Source of the DNA: Pantoea alhagi
GTDB taxonomy: Bacteria > Pseudomonadota > Gammaproteobacteria > Enterobacterales > Enterobacteriaceae
Assembly: GCF_002101395.1 (NCBI RefSeq)
Contig: NZ_CP019706.1
Coordinates: 1,984,001-2,048,000, forward strand
Direction of reading: 5' to 3'
Length of the DNA: 64,000 nucleotides
In this document: positions 43,627 through 51,442 of the stretch, one piece after another
How the letters are laid out: every line of letters begins with the position of its first letter
How positions within the stretch are numbered: position 1 is the first letter of the stretch
Program-made: the position numbers and the translations under genes
Notes under the pieces: generated by a model
What the model was told of the DNA's origin: nothing
The model's database searches: none
The model's input: only the letters and a program-made list of their open reading frames with translations

Positions 43627-43651
43627 AATTATGAAACACTGTTTCATAATT
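43627..43651. promoter_or_regulatory. KdgR box at the isomerase gene, perfect palindrome
   Basis: Twelve-base arms (aattatgaaaca and tgtttcataatt) flank a single central base, giving a perfect 25-base palindrome with the KdgR core. It lies 52 bases before the isomerase start. Confidence 0.85.
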
Positions 43652-43702
43652 ATGAATACATACCACCGGCAGATAACCAGCCAGGTAATAAGAGGATAAA
43701 CG

Positions 43703-44341
43703 ATGAAAATTGCTCTGATGATGGAGAACAGCCAGGCGGCGAAAAACGCCGTGGTGCTAAAAGAACTGCAGCAGGTTGCTAACGGTCTGGATTACCCGGT
43801 ATTTAACGTGGGCATGAGCGATGAGCAGGATCATCATCTGACCTATATTCACCTGGGTATTATGGCCAGCATTCTGCTGAACTCAAAAGCTGTGGATTTT
43901 GTTATCGCTGGTTGTGGTACTGGCCAGGGAGCACTGATGTCGCTGAATATTCATCCAGGCGTCGCCTGTGGTTACTGTATCGATCCGGCGGATGCCTATC
44001 TGTTTGCCCAGATTAATAACGGTAACGCGCTGGCGCTGCCTTTCGCCAAGGGTTTCGGCTGGGGTGCGGAACTTAACCTGCGCTTTATCTTTGAAAAAGC
44101 CTTTAGCGGCGAAAAAGGCCAGGGCTATCCGCCGGAGCGTAAAGAGCCACAGGTGCGCAACGCCGGTATCCTTAATCAGGTCAAAGCGGCAGTGGTGAAA
44201 GATAACTACCTTGATACGCTGCGCGCGATCGATCCTGAACTGGTGAAAACAGCGGTCAGCGGTCAGCGTTTCCAGCAGTGTTTCTTTGAGAACTGCCAGG
44301 ATAAAGAGATTGAAAACTTTGTCCGTGAAATGCTGGGCTAA
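43703..44341 (+). CDS. RpiB/LacA/LacB-family sugar-phosphate isomerase (SpiX-like)
   Basis: Protein of 212 residues. Residues 1-150 are an RpiB/LacAB aldose-ketose isomerase domain; VIAGCGTGQGALMSLNIHPGVACGYC holds the active-site region, with Cys in place as in RpiB. A C-terminal extension of about 60 residues is longer than in RpiB. KdgR-regulated isomerases of this type (SpiX) were predicted in Erwinia/Dickeya pectin regulons by comparative genomics; the KdgR box here supports that identity. The reaction is unproven; a hexuronate-derived sugar phosphate is a reasonable guess. Confidence 0.82.
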   Translation: MKIALMMENSQAAKNAVVLKELQQVANGLDYPVFNVGMSDEQDHHLTYIHLGIMASILLNSKAVDFVIAGCGTGQGALMSLNIHPGVACGYCIDPADAYLFAQINNGNALALPFAKGFGWGAELNLRFIFEKAFSGEKGQGYPPERKEPQVRNAGILNQVKAAVVKDNYLDTLRAIDPELVKTAVSGQRFQQCFFENCQDKEIENFVREMLG

Positions 44342-44347
44342 GTAAGC

Positions 44348-44383
44348 AAAAAGCCAGCCTCCGTAAAGATGGCTGGCTTTTTT
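44348..44383. terminator. Bidirectional terminator between the isomerase gene and tsx
   Basis: aaaaagccagcc (44348-44359) pairs with ggctggctttttt (44371-44383). The A tract on one side and T tract on the other let it act on both convergent genes. Confidence 0.9.
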
Positions 44384-44431
44384 GTCTTTCAGGCGACAGG
44401 GCCAGAGATTCAACTCCGGCCCTGCTTGCTA

Positions 44432-45301
44432 TCAGAAGTTATAACCCACGACCAGATAGTAGCCCCAGCCGGTAGATTTCACTTCAAACGGACCGTCGCC
44501 AAAGTTCAGATTGGCACCATCCGCCCACTGACCGCCGTTATGGAAGTAACGCGCCACCACCGAGTAGTGCCAGTGATCGTAGCCCAGCGCCAGAATATGG
44601 CTGGAGGCGATAGAGTTGCTGGCGCGGGAAGCGCCCGGCGTTTTATCAGCCAGATCGGAGCCCCAGTCAAAGTTGGTAAAGCCGATATAGCTCAGGTTGC
44701 CGCCCCACAGCGTGGTGATCGGCAGGAAGTATTTCACCTTGAAGCGGTAGCCGTCCCAGCTGTTTTCATTCGCCGCACCATAGTTTTCCCACTGATATTT
44801 GGCGTAGACGTTAAGCGACAGGCCCAGTTTGGTATGGGTATCGATATCCGTTCCCAGACCCATATACCAGGTGTTCTGACGGTTATTGCTGTCCCGGCCC
44901 ATGTCGTAAACGTAGTTATTGGCAAAATACCACTCTTTGAAAGGACCGAAGCTCAGGTCGGTGCCGGTCAGCTTATCAATAGAAAAGCGTGGTTCAATTT
45001 CCAGGAACAGCGGCGAACCGTTGTCCCAAATGCCTTGCTGATAGCTGTTTGCCGCGCCGAAGAAATTAGGAATATCCAGGTAGCCATAAAAATCAAACCA
45101 GTCTTTATGGGCAAAGGCTTCATATTCCAGATAGACGTCGTTATTCAGATGCGGCCCAAAGCGGGTGTGATTGCTGCCCACTACGTTAACGCTCTGATGC
45201 CACCAGTCAGAAACATAGGTTGCATCGCTGGTTTGCGCCTGAGAAGTGACGCTGTATGACGCTGCCAACAGCGCGCCTGCCATCAACATTTTATTTTTCA
45301 T
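44432..45301 (-). CDS. tsx: Tsx, nucleoside-specific outer-membrane channel
   Basis: Twelve-stranded outer-membrane channel for nucleosides; 289 residues with a signal peptide (about 1-23, ending SQAQ). The mature part is rich in aromatic residues, with SDWWHQSVNVVGSNHTRFGP and WYMGLGTDIDTH as in E. coli Tsx, and ends in Phe. The ATG at 45301 starts MKNKMLMAGALLAAS. The upstream region contains a CRP-like site, in line with the cAMP-CRP control of tsx in E. coli; no CytR or DeoR site was identified. Confidence 0.92.
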   Translation of the reverse strand: MKNKMLMAGALLAASYSVTSQAQTSDATYVSDWWHQSVNVVGSNHTRFGPHLNNDVYLEYEAFAHKDWFDFYGYLDIPNFFGAANSYQQGIWDNGSPLFLEIEPRFSIDKLTGTDLSFGPFKEWYFANNYVYDMGRDSNNRQNTWYMGLGTDIDTHTKLGLSLNVYAKYQWENYGAANENSWDGYRFKVKYFLPITTLWGGNLSYIGFTNFDWGSDLADKTPGASRASNSIASSHILALGYDHWHYSVVARYFHNGGQWADGANLNFGDGPFEVKSTGWGYYLVVGYNF

Positions 45302-45512
45302 TGGTTACCACATGCTTAATGGCCTCTCTGCTGAGTCAGAGAAGGCCGCGAATCAGTGCCCATTGCTGGACGGAAAGGTGTTGTTATATGCCACTCCGGG
45401 GAAGACGTACGGGTACGTCGCGGCAGCCCGCATAGGTTGCCTGTATCCTGCGGATAGAAAATAGATATTGCTCACGTTTGTCAAAGTTTGTTTCATTTTG
45501 GTTCAGCTGTTT

Positions 45513-45528
45513 TGTGATGCAGATCACG
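45513..45528. promoter_or_regulatory. CRP-like site between tsx and tetR
   Basis: tgtgatgcagatcacg differs from TGTGA-N6-TCACA only at the last base. It is some 210 bases from tsx and 220 from tetR, so the target promoter is not certain; tsx is favoured because its E. coli counterpart is CRP dependent. Confidence 0.65.
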
Positions 45529-45663
45529 AACAAACGTTGTATGTTTAAAAATTCCGTCATACAGAGCGTTTTCAATAGTAAGCAATCGCTTTCGTATGGC
45601 ACGCAAACGATTAGCTGTAATGTGGTTGTTGTAAGAGATATGTAAGGATATGTCATATTGTTT

Positions 45664-45677
45664 TGAACGCATGTTCA
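45664..45677. promoter_or_regulatory. Palindromic operator 1 upstream of the tetR gene
   Basis: tgaacgcatgttca, with 5-bp arms tgaac/gttca. A second copy follows 24 bases later (centre to centre). Autoregulation by the adjacent TetR-type protein is inferred. Confidence 0.65.
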
Positions 45678-45687
45678 GGAAAATTAT

Positions 45688-45701
45688 TGAACGTGTGTTC
45701 A
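45688..45701. promoter_or_regulatory. Palindromic operator 2 upstream of the tetR gene
   Basis: tgaacgtgtgttca shares tgaacg and gttca with copy 1 and lies 45 bases before the tetR start. Confidence 0.65.
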
Positions 45702-45746
45702 AAAAGATGCACACTGGCCGCCAGCTAAACATTGCAGGACAAAGGA

Positions 45747-46328
45747 ATGGGATATTTAAAAGCGGACGTGCGGGCAGAACTGTTACTGAATGCCGCCATA
45801 AAAGTGATGAAAAGCGAAGGATACGCTGCGGTTACCGCACGCAAAGTTGCGCAAGCGAGCGGGGCAGCTGTAGGGCATATCAACCGTCATTTCGCTTCGT
45901 TGAGTCAGCTAAAGTGTCAGGCATTCCTGGCCATTGTGCATGAGAAATCCACGGAGCATAAAGCAGCTAGCGAAGCATCAAGTGGTATCGACGCCGTACT
46001 CGCGCTACTGGGTGCCTGTAATAAAAAAACGCGCGATATAGAAATCTGGCGTGAAGTGTCGGTACTGGCGCATCAGGATCGCGCACTGCACGAAATCTTT
46101 GTCTATGCGCTAAACCTGTGGCACAGCATGCTCAGCAATGTCATCGAACATAACCATTTGCGTTGCCATGATACGTCATCTGCTACCGCCTGGCGTTTGA
46201 TTGCGCTGGTTCTGGGACAGGATTTACTGGCTATGCACAACGTCATTGATGGTGATGAAGAGGTGCTACGCTGCAATTTGCTTCACCTTATTCGGCTGGA
46301 ATTGCAGCCAGATGCGTCCGCACGGTAA
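45747..46328 (+). CDS. TetR-family transcriptional regulator
   Basis: Regulator of 193 residues. The helix-turn-helix is at about 10-55 (LLLNAAIKVMKSEGYAAVTARKVAQASGAAVGHINRHFASLSQL), followed by an all-helical ligand/dimer domain resembling BetI-like C-terminal domains. The ATG at 45747 with AGGA 7 bases upstream is preferred to a TTG at 45732. An AraC/SoxS-like gene starts 12 bases after its stop, so they form an operon. Twin palindromes upstream suggest self-repression. Ligand and distant targets are unknown. Confidence 0.87.
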   Translation: MGYLKADVRAELLLNAAIKVMKSEGYAAVTARKVAQASGAAVGHINRHFASLSQLKCQAFLAIVHEKSTEHKAASEASSGIDAVLALLGACNKKTRDIEIWREVSVLAHQDRALHEIFVYALNLWHSMLSNVIEHNHLRCHDTSSATAWRLIALVLGQDLLAMHNVIDGDEEVLRCNLLHLIRLELQPDASAR

Positions 46329-46340
46329 AGGGAGAGAAAC

Positions 46341-46697
46341 ATGAGCGTAAGCGCGGCAAGTGAAAAGATGTTCACCTATGGCGTTATTCGTGAACTGATG
46401 CGCTGGATTGAGAGCAATCCCCATCGACGCATTACCGTAGATGACTGCGCTGAAAAAACGGGCTATTCAAAATGGTATCTTCAGCGTTACTTTCATGCGG
46501 TAACCGGGAAAACGCTGGCAGCGTTCTGCCGCGAAAAGCGCCTGGTCGCCTCAGCTCGCATGCTGGTAGAGGCGAATGTCACCATTGAATATGTCGCGGT
46601 ACAGCATGGTTTTTCTTCACATGATACTTTTCACAAAACCTTTGTTCGTCACTACGGCATGACGCCTGGCGAGTTCCGTCAAAAGTGCCGCGAATAA
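46341..46697 (+). CDS. Single-domain AraC-family activator (MarA/SoxS/Rob-like)
   Basis: Protein of 118 residues made only of the two helix-turn-helix AraC DNA-binding unit: IRELMRWIESNPHRRITVDDCAEKTGYSKWYLQRYFHAVTG and IEYVAVQHGFSSHDTFHKTFVRHYGMTPGEFR. The size and lack of a sensor domain match MarA, SoxS and the PqrA/RamA group, so its activity is probably set by its level. It would be controlled by the TetR-type regulator 12 bases upstream, an arrangement analogous to ramR-ramA and marR-marA. Regulon unknown. Confidence 0.87.
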   Translation: MSVSAASEKMFTYGVIRELMRWIESNPHRRITVDDCAEKTGYSKWYLQRYFHAVTGKTLAAFCREKRLVASARMLVEANVTIEYVAVQHGFSSHDTFHKTFVRHYGMTPGEFRQKCRE

Positions 46698-47024
46698 CTC
46701 AGGTCAGTAGAGACTGGCCTGCACGAAAATTACGTTCCGGTTTACTTATCTTCCATAAGACTACAGCAGAGCAGGTTCTTATTACCGCTTCGCCTGTTTA
46801 CGTCTCACGTTTATTTAATATTTGCATCCGATTGTAATTAAATCTTTCAAATCCGACGATTCACAGGGCCGTTCTTTTTCTTTTCAACCATTTATTACCG
46901 CTGCGCTTACCATTTGCGTTCCGCAATGTGTTGACTAAATTTATAACCGTAGTCACGAATATTCTTTTCCATTACCCGGGTAGTGGATAAGAATATTATT
47001 TATGAAATAACGAGGAGGAATATT
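46698..47024. other. Intergenic leader of the yciG-yciE-katN region
   Basis: 327 bases, no gene. The 3' part carries a 40-base near-palindrome (46958-46997) just before the yciG ribosome-binding site. Confidence 0.6.
46958..46997. repeat. 40-base near-perfect palindrome upstream of yciG
   Basis: Twenty-base arms meet at cccggg. Only two positions fail to pair as DNA (one T-G, which can wobble in RNA, and one T-T). The outer arms aatattctt and aagaatatt and the inner ccattaccc/gggtagtgg are all symmetric. It ends 27 bases before the yciG ATG, 15 bases before GGAGGA. It could be a large operator or, in RNA, a long hairpin governing translation of yciG. Confidence 0.8.
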
Positions 47025-47207
47025 ATGACTGAACATCGTGGCAATCCTGGTAATTTCGCAGAAGATCGTGAGAAAGCATCAGAAGCCGGTAAAAAAGGCG
47101 GTCAGCATAGCGGCGGTAATTTCAAAAATGACCGTGAAAAAGCTTCCGAAGCCGGTAAAAAAGGCGGCCAAAACAGCCATGGCGGTGGTCGTCCCTCTGG
47201 CAGCTAA
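47025..47207 (+). CDS. yciG: YciG-like KGG-repeat stress protein
   Basis: Very hydrophilic protein of 60 residues with two copies of the KGG/stress-induced bacterial motif (DREKASEAGKKGGQHSGGNF and DREKASEAGKKGGQNSHGGG). Its family includes E. coli YciG and plant-like desiccation proteins; probably unstructured, and needed in some enterics for swarming or stress survival. The ATG at 47025 follows GGAGGA; the open frame before it is leader. A terminator follows, so yciE needs its own promoter or readthrough. Confidence 0.9.
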   Translation: MTEHRGNPGNFAEDREKASEAGKKGGQHSGGNFKNDREKASEAGKKGGQNSHGGGRPSGS

Positions 47208-47236
47208 CCGGTTATCTGGCTGATCCCATCATTTTC

Positions 47237-47280
47237 AACCCCCGACACGTTTTCTATAACTGTCGGGGGTTTCTCATTTT
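47237..47280 (+). terminator. Terminator of yciG
   Basis: An 11-bp perfect stem aacccccgaca (47237-47247) / tgtcgggggtt (47261-47271) followed by T-rich sequence. Confidence 0.88.
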
Positions 47281-47348
47281 CCGATCTTTATTTATAGCAC
47301 TAATCTGAATATCGCCAGTTTCTGCTTTATAGCGCATTAACAAAAACA

Positions 47349-47371
47349 TAACGCAAATTTTTTTTGCGTTA
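47349..47371. repeat. Inverted repeat between yciG and yciE
   Basis: taacgcaaa and tttgcgtta form a perfect 9-bp inverted repeat with five T between. It is 160 bases before yciE. The remaining bases of the 47208-47530 gap hold the yciG terminator and nothing else recognised. Confidence 0.5.
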
Positions 47372-47530
47372 GGGTTGTTAATTGCTGTTTCGCTGCCTAC
47401 GCTTTTTAAGTATGGATTTTAAGGTTCTCCGAACTTTTATCGGTGAACAATATGAAAGAGATAATTCTGACGTTACGTTTATTGTTTACGTTGGGCTTAT
47501 TTTCTGACTCACTTATCATGAGGTGAAAGT

Positions 47531-48037
47531 ATGACTTATCAGGAAAACTATCTCAGCTGGTTGCGTGACGCGCATGCAATGGAAAAACAAGCAGAAGAAA
47601 TGCTGGAAAAAATGACTTCGCGCCTGGAGCATTATCCCGATCTTAAAGCACGTCTTCAGCAACATATCGAAGAAACACGTCAGCAGCAGCAAATGCTGCA
47701 ACAGGTTATCGATCGCCAGGATACCTCTAACTCCACCATGAAAGACATGATGGGGAAAGTGGCGGCGATGGGCCAGGCGGTAGGCGGCATGTTCGCCTCT
47801 GATGAAGTTGTGAAAGGCGCAATCAGCGGCTACGTCTTCGAACAGTTTGAAATTGCCTGCTACACCTCACTGATTGCCGCCGCTGAACTGGCTGGCGATA
47901 GCGAAGGTGCACGCGTATTTGAGCAAATCCGCGAGCAGGAAAAAGCAATGGCTGACTGGGCACTGAACCATCTGCCTGATGTTACCGAGCAGTTTATGGT
48001 GCGTTCTGCACAGCCAGATACCGAAGCAAAAAAATAA
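47531..48037 (+). CDS. yciE: YciE, DUF892 ferritin-like stress protein
   Basis: Protein of 168 residues of the YciE/YciF (DUF892) ferritin-like family, the same length as E. coli YciE (WLRDAHAMEKQAEEMLEKM; ISGYVFEQFEIACYTSLIAAAE; C-terminal EAKK). Four-helix bundle with conserved Glu/His that may bind two metal ions. In E. coli and Salmonella the yciGFE group is induced by osmotic stress, RpoS or bile. It precedes katN by 72 bases. yciF, normally between yciG and yciE, is absent. Confidence 0.92.
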   Translation: MTYQENYLSWLRDAHAMEKQAEEMLEKMTSRLEHYPDLKARLQQHIEETRQQQQMLQQVIDRQDTSNSTMKDMMGKVAAMGQAVGGMFASDEVVKGAISGYVFEQFEIACYTSLIAAAELAGDSEGARVFEQIREQEKAMADWALNHLPDVTEQFMVRSAQPDTEAKK

Positions 48038-48109
48038 TATCAAAGCCAGCAATGGCATTTCACTGCATCGAGGTTGCCAGCGTTGGCAACCTCTATAAAG
48101 GAGTGAGCA

Positions 48110-49009
48110 ATGTTTAGACATGTCAAACAATTGCAGTACACGGTACGTGTAGCTGAACCTAACCCAGGGTTGGCAAACCTGCTGCTTGAACAGTTTGGTG
48201 GTCCCCAGGGTGAGCTTGCCGCCGCCTGCCGTTATTTTACCCAGGGTCTGGGCGATGACGATGCCGGACGCAAAGATATGCTCCTGGATATCGCAACGGA
48301 AGAGCTGAGCCATCTTGAGATTATCGGTTCTCTGGTAGGGATGCTGAACAAAGGCGCAAAAGGCGCGCTGGCTGAAGGAACCGAACAGGAAGCTGAGCTT
48401 TATCGTTCATTAACCGGCAACGGTAACGATAGTCATATCACTGCGTTGTTATACGGTGGTGGGCCGCCGCTGACAAACTCTGCTGGCGTACCCTGGACCG
48501 CAGCCTATATTGATACCATCGGCGAAGTCACCGCCGACCTGCGCTCCAATATCGCCGCAGAAGCGCGTGCAAAAATCATCTATGAACGACTGATCAACCT
48601 GACGGACGATCCAGGCGTAAAAGATGCGCTGGGCTTCCTGATGACGCGCGAAGTGGCGCACCAGATCTCTTTTGAGAAAGCGCTCTATTCGATTCGTAAC
48701 AACTTCCCGCCAGGCAAACTGCCGCCGATTGAGAAGTATGCCAATACTTACTTCAATATGTCTGAAGGCGGTGATGTACGCGGTAGCTGGAACTCGGATG
48801 AGAACTTTGATTACGTCGCGAATCCTCAGCCAGCGGTTGACGGCGGCGACGGTCTGGCATCAGTGATGCTGTCGGAGCAGGAAAAAGCCATGCTTGAAAG
48901 CATGGCGCTGCGTACCCGTTCTAACCCGGACATTGATCCTACCACCGGGGCAGAACTGGGGTCACAGCAATTAACTGACGACGCGCAAAACCTTACGCCG
49001 AAACAGTAA
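48110..49009 (+). CDS. katN: Manganese catalase (KatN-like)
   Basis: Non-heme dimanganese catalase of 299 residues that converts hydrogen peroxide to water and oxygen. Ferritin-like core with the metal-binding motifs PQGELAAACRYFTQG, ATEELSHLEIIG, AEARAKIIYERL and TREVAHQISFEKAL. The C-terminal 60 residues are a polar tail. Salmonella katN likewise lies beside yciGFE and is RpoS dependent. The ATG follows AAAGGAGTGAGCA. A terminator lies just after the stop. Confidence 0.93.
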   Translation: MFRHVKQLQYTVRVAEPNPGLANLLLEQFGGPQGELAAACRYFTQGLGDDDAGRKDMLLDIATEELSHLEIIGSLVGMLNKGAKGALAEGTEQEAELYRSLTGNGNDSHITALLYGGGPPLTNSAGVPWTAAYIDTIGEVTADLRSNIAAEARAKIIYERLINLTDDPGVKDALGFLMTREVAHQISFEKALYSIRNNFPPGKLPPIEKYANTYFNMSEGGDVRGSWNSDENFDYVANPQPAVDGGDGLASVMLSEQEKAMLESMALRTRSNPDIDPTTGAELGSQQLTDDAQNLTPKQ

Positions 49010-49018
49010 GCCTCTCCT

Positions 49019-49044
49019 GAGCCGCCTGCGGGCGGCTTAATTTT
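49019..49044 (+). terminator. Terminator of yciE-katN
   Basis: Stem gccgcc (49021-49026) / ggcggc (49031-49036) with a 4-base loop and then a T-rich tail (ttaatttt). Confidence 0.75.
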
Positions 49045-49116
49045 ACTTGTTTTCTCCCACTGGTATTTTCCCCTTCTTTTTGTCAGGCTGTCCGTCACAT
49101 GCTGACGGGGAACCTT

Positions 49117-50025
49117 ATGCAACCGCTTGAAAATATTACCGCAATGATGGTGTTTGCCCGTGTGGTGGAAACCCAGAGTTTCACCGAGGCGGCAAATAGC
49201 CTTGGCCTGTCAAAATCTTTTATCAGCAAAGAGATCGCGCAACTGGAAATCCGGCTTGGCGTTAAGCTACTGGAGCGGACAACCCGGCGTATGGTGGTCA
49301 CCGAAGTGGGACGCGCCTGGTATCAATTTTGCGCACGCGCCCTGCAGGAAGTGCAGGGCGCCGATGCGTTTATTCGCGATTATCATCAACAGCCCGCCGG
49401 TAATCTCAGCATTATTGCGCCAGTTAACTTTGGCCGACGCTGTATCGTGCCGTCGCTCAATGCGTTTGTTGCGCAGCATATTCATGTGCAGGTCGATCTT
49501 GATCTGACCGATCGGCCCGTGGATTTGCAACAGGAACGCTACGATTTGGCGGTTGTCGTCGGGCAGACGCCGCCGGCTGCGAATTTTCATCAGCTTACGC
49601 AAATTGAATGGGGACTGTTCGCCGCCCCCGATTATCCTGTAGCGCAAACGCCTGTCAGCCATCCGCAGCAGCTGCCGCGCCATGACTATCTGCTTTTTCG
49701 TGGTGCAGCGCATACTCTCTCTTTGCCGTTTCGCCAGGGCAAGCAGAAGCTCAATATTGATGTTCATAGCCGTTTTCGCATCAATAACAGCGAGGCGCTG
49801 CTCAGCGCAGCCATTGCCGGAGCCGGTATTGCTTATCTTCCCTGCTATATCACTCACGAAGCGCAACAGCAGCGGCAGCTGGTTCGCCTGCTGCCTGACT
49901 GGCAGATGGATGATTATTACAGCTACCTGGTGGTACGTCAGTCTGCACGCCCGCGCGCGCTGGTAGCAATGTTTTGTCAGCAACTACAGGCCGCGCTGGC
50001 ATCTGATCATTGTTTCTCAGCGTAG
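49117..50025 (+). CDS. LysR-family transcriptional regulator
   Basis: LysR-type regulator of 302 residues. Helix-turn-helix about 18-42 (SFTEAANSLGLSKSFISKEIAQLE), effector domain about 90-295. It belongs to the CrgA/DsdC-like branch often seen in proteobacteria (RTTRRMVVTEVGRAWY). The ATG at 49117 with GGGGAA upstream is preferred to the one at 49099. An MFS exporter gene begins 93 bases downstream on the same strand; a functional link is possible but not shown. Confidence 0.85.
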   Translation: MQPLENITAMMVFARVVETQSFTEAANSLGLSKSFISKEIAQLEIRLGVKLLERTTRRMVVTEVGRAWYQFCARALQEVQGADAFIRDYHQQPAGNLSIIAPVNFGRRCIVPSLNAFVAQHIHVQVDLDLTDRPVDLQQERYDLAVVVGQTPPAANFHQLTQIEWGLFAAPDYPVAQTPVSHPQQLPRHDYLLFRGAAHTLSLPFRQGKQKLNIDVHSRFRINNSEALLSAAIAGAGIAYLPCYITHEAQQQRQLVRLLPDWQMDDYYSYLVVRQSARPRALVAMFCQQLQAALASDHCFSA

Positions 50026-50118
50026 ACAAAAACAGGCGACTGGAGAACTCTCTGCGCTACCGTCGGGATAATGCCTGGGCTTTGCTAGCATGGCTGCCTG
50101 ACGATAAGGAGAAGAAAA

Positions 50119-51336
50119 ATGGGCAGTTCTCAATGTAATGAGCCAGAGGCGGCGCAATACTGGCGACGTAATTTGTGGGTATGTATGGTCGGTTCTTTTA
50201 CCACGCTGGTGGCGATGACGCTGCTGCTGCCTTTTCTGCCGCTCTATGTAGCGGAGCTGGGCGTGAGCGATCCGGCGGCGATTGCCCGTTGGTCTGGTCT
50301 GGCGTATGGCGCAACGTTTTTTACCGCTGCGCTGACCGCACCGCTGTGGGGGCGGCTGGCAGATCGCTACGGGCGCAAGCTGATGCTGATCCGCGCCAGC
50401 TTAGGGATGGCGGTGGCAATGGCGCTAATTGGAATGGCGGAAGCGCCCTGGCAACTGGTGGCGCTGCGTCTGTTGGCGGGATTGCTGGGCGGCTATGCTT
50501 CTGGCTCGACCATTCTTATTGCCTCACAAACGCCAAAGGCTCATACCGGCTGGGCGCTGGGCATGCTCTCATCAGGCATTATGGCGGGCAACGTGACTGG
50601 ACCGTTAATCGGTGGTTTTTTACCGCCGCTGATTGGCATCCGTGCAACCTTCTGGCTGGCGGGAGCAGTGATCTTTTTTGCTTTTCTTGCCACCTGTCTG
50701 TTATTGAAAGAGGCACCGCGACCAGCGATATCGCAGCGCTCGCAGACAGCTGGCGGGTTTACTCTGCGCAGCGGCATTCTTCCGCTGATGCTGCTGACCG
50801 GGATGCTGTTGATCTTCGCTAATATGTCCGTGGAGCCGATCATCACGCTTTACGTAGCGCAATTTGTTGATCAGGCTGAGCGGGTCACGTGGGTGGCGGG
50901 CGTCGTGATGGCGATGGCAGCGTTAGGCAGCATTATTTCAGCGGCCTGGCTGGGGCGGTTAGCGGATCGCATCGGCCACTGGCCAGTGCTGATTGGCGGG
51001 CTGTTTGCCGCCGCATTACTGTTGATCCCGCAGGCGTTTATTACCAGCGCCTGGCAGTTAGTGGTGTTGCGCTTTTTGATGGGCATAGCGCTGGGCGGGC
51101 TGTTGCCCTGCATTGCCAGCCTGATACGGCATCATGTCGCTAATGAGCAGGTGGGCAGAACGCTGGGCTGGTCCACTTCGGCGCAATATGTGGGGCAGGT
51201 TTGCGGGCCATTGTTCGGCGGCATGGTCGGCGGCTGGCTGGGCATGCGGGTGGTTTTTCTGGCTACCGGCGCGATTATGGCCGCAGGCGCGCTCTGTAAC
51301 CTGTACCAGATGCGCAGGGCAGGAAGAAAAGCATAA
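50119..51336 (+). CDS. MFS transporter of the MdtG type (probable drug efflux)
   Basis: Twelve-helix major facilitator of 405 residues. The loop 2-3 signature GRLADRYGRKLMLI and the loop 8-9 counterpart GRLADRIGHW are present, and motif C (GPLIGGF-type) is seen in helix 5, characteristic of DHA1 drug/proton antiporters. Overall it resembles E. coli MdtG in length and in the N-terminal half (RNLWVCMVGSFTTLVAMTLLLPFLPLYVAELGV). The ATG follows AAGGAGAAGAAAA. Substrate unknown. It ends at a shared terminator with gcd. Confidence 0.88.
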   Translation: MGSSQCNEPEAAQYWRRNLWVCMVGSFTTLVAMTLLLPFLPLYVAELGVSDPAAIARWSGLAYGATFFTAALTAPLWGRLADRYGRKLMLIRASLGMAVAMALIGMAEAPWQLVALRLLAGLLGGYASGSTILIASQTPKAHTGWALGMLSSGIMAGNVTGPLIGGFLPPLIGIRATFWLAGAVIFFAFLATCLLLKEAPRPAISQRSQTAGGFTLRSGILPLMLLTGMLLIFANMSVEPIITLYVAQFVDQAERVTWVAGVVMAMAALGSIISAAWLGRLADRIGHWPVLIGGLFAAALLLIPQAFITSAWQLVVLRFLMGIALGGLLPCIASLIRHHVANEQVGRTLGWSTSAQYVGQVCGPLFGGMVGGWLGMRVVFLATGAIMAAGALCNLYQMRRAGRKA

Positions 51337-51390
51337 GCGTTTGCGGCGCGCTATAGATTGCTATGGCTTTTCTGGCGATCGTGCCGCAGG

Positions 51391-51425
51391 CATAAAAAAA
51401 CCCCGGCGTCAGGCCGGGGTTTTGT
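51391..51425. terminator. Bidirectional terminator between the MFS gene and gcd
   Basis: aaaaccccggc (51397-51407) pairs with gccggggtttt (51413-51423), with A and T runs outside. Confidence 0.92.
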
Positions 51426-51442
51426 CAGCGTTGCGGGGCAGA

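Larger units (their letters stand above)
43378..43702. other. Divergent regulatory region between ogl and the isomerase gene
   Basis: 325 bases containing two KdgR-type boxes (43408-43428 and 43627-43651), one close to each gene. No gene is present. Confidence 0.7.
45302..45746. other. Divergent promoter region of tsx and the tetR gene
   Basis: 445 bases with no gene. It contains a CRP-like site (45513-45528) and two palindromes close to the tetR start (45664-45701). Confidence 0.6.
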
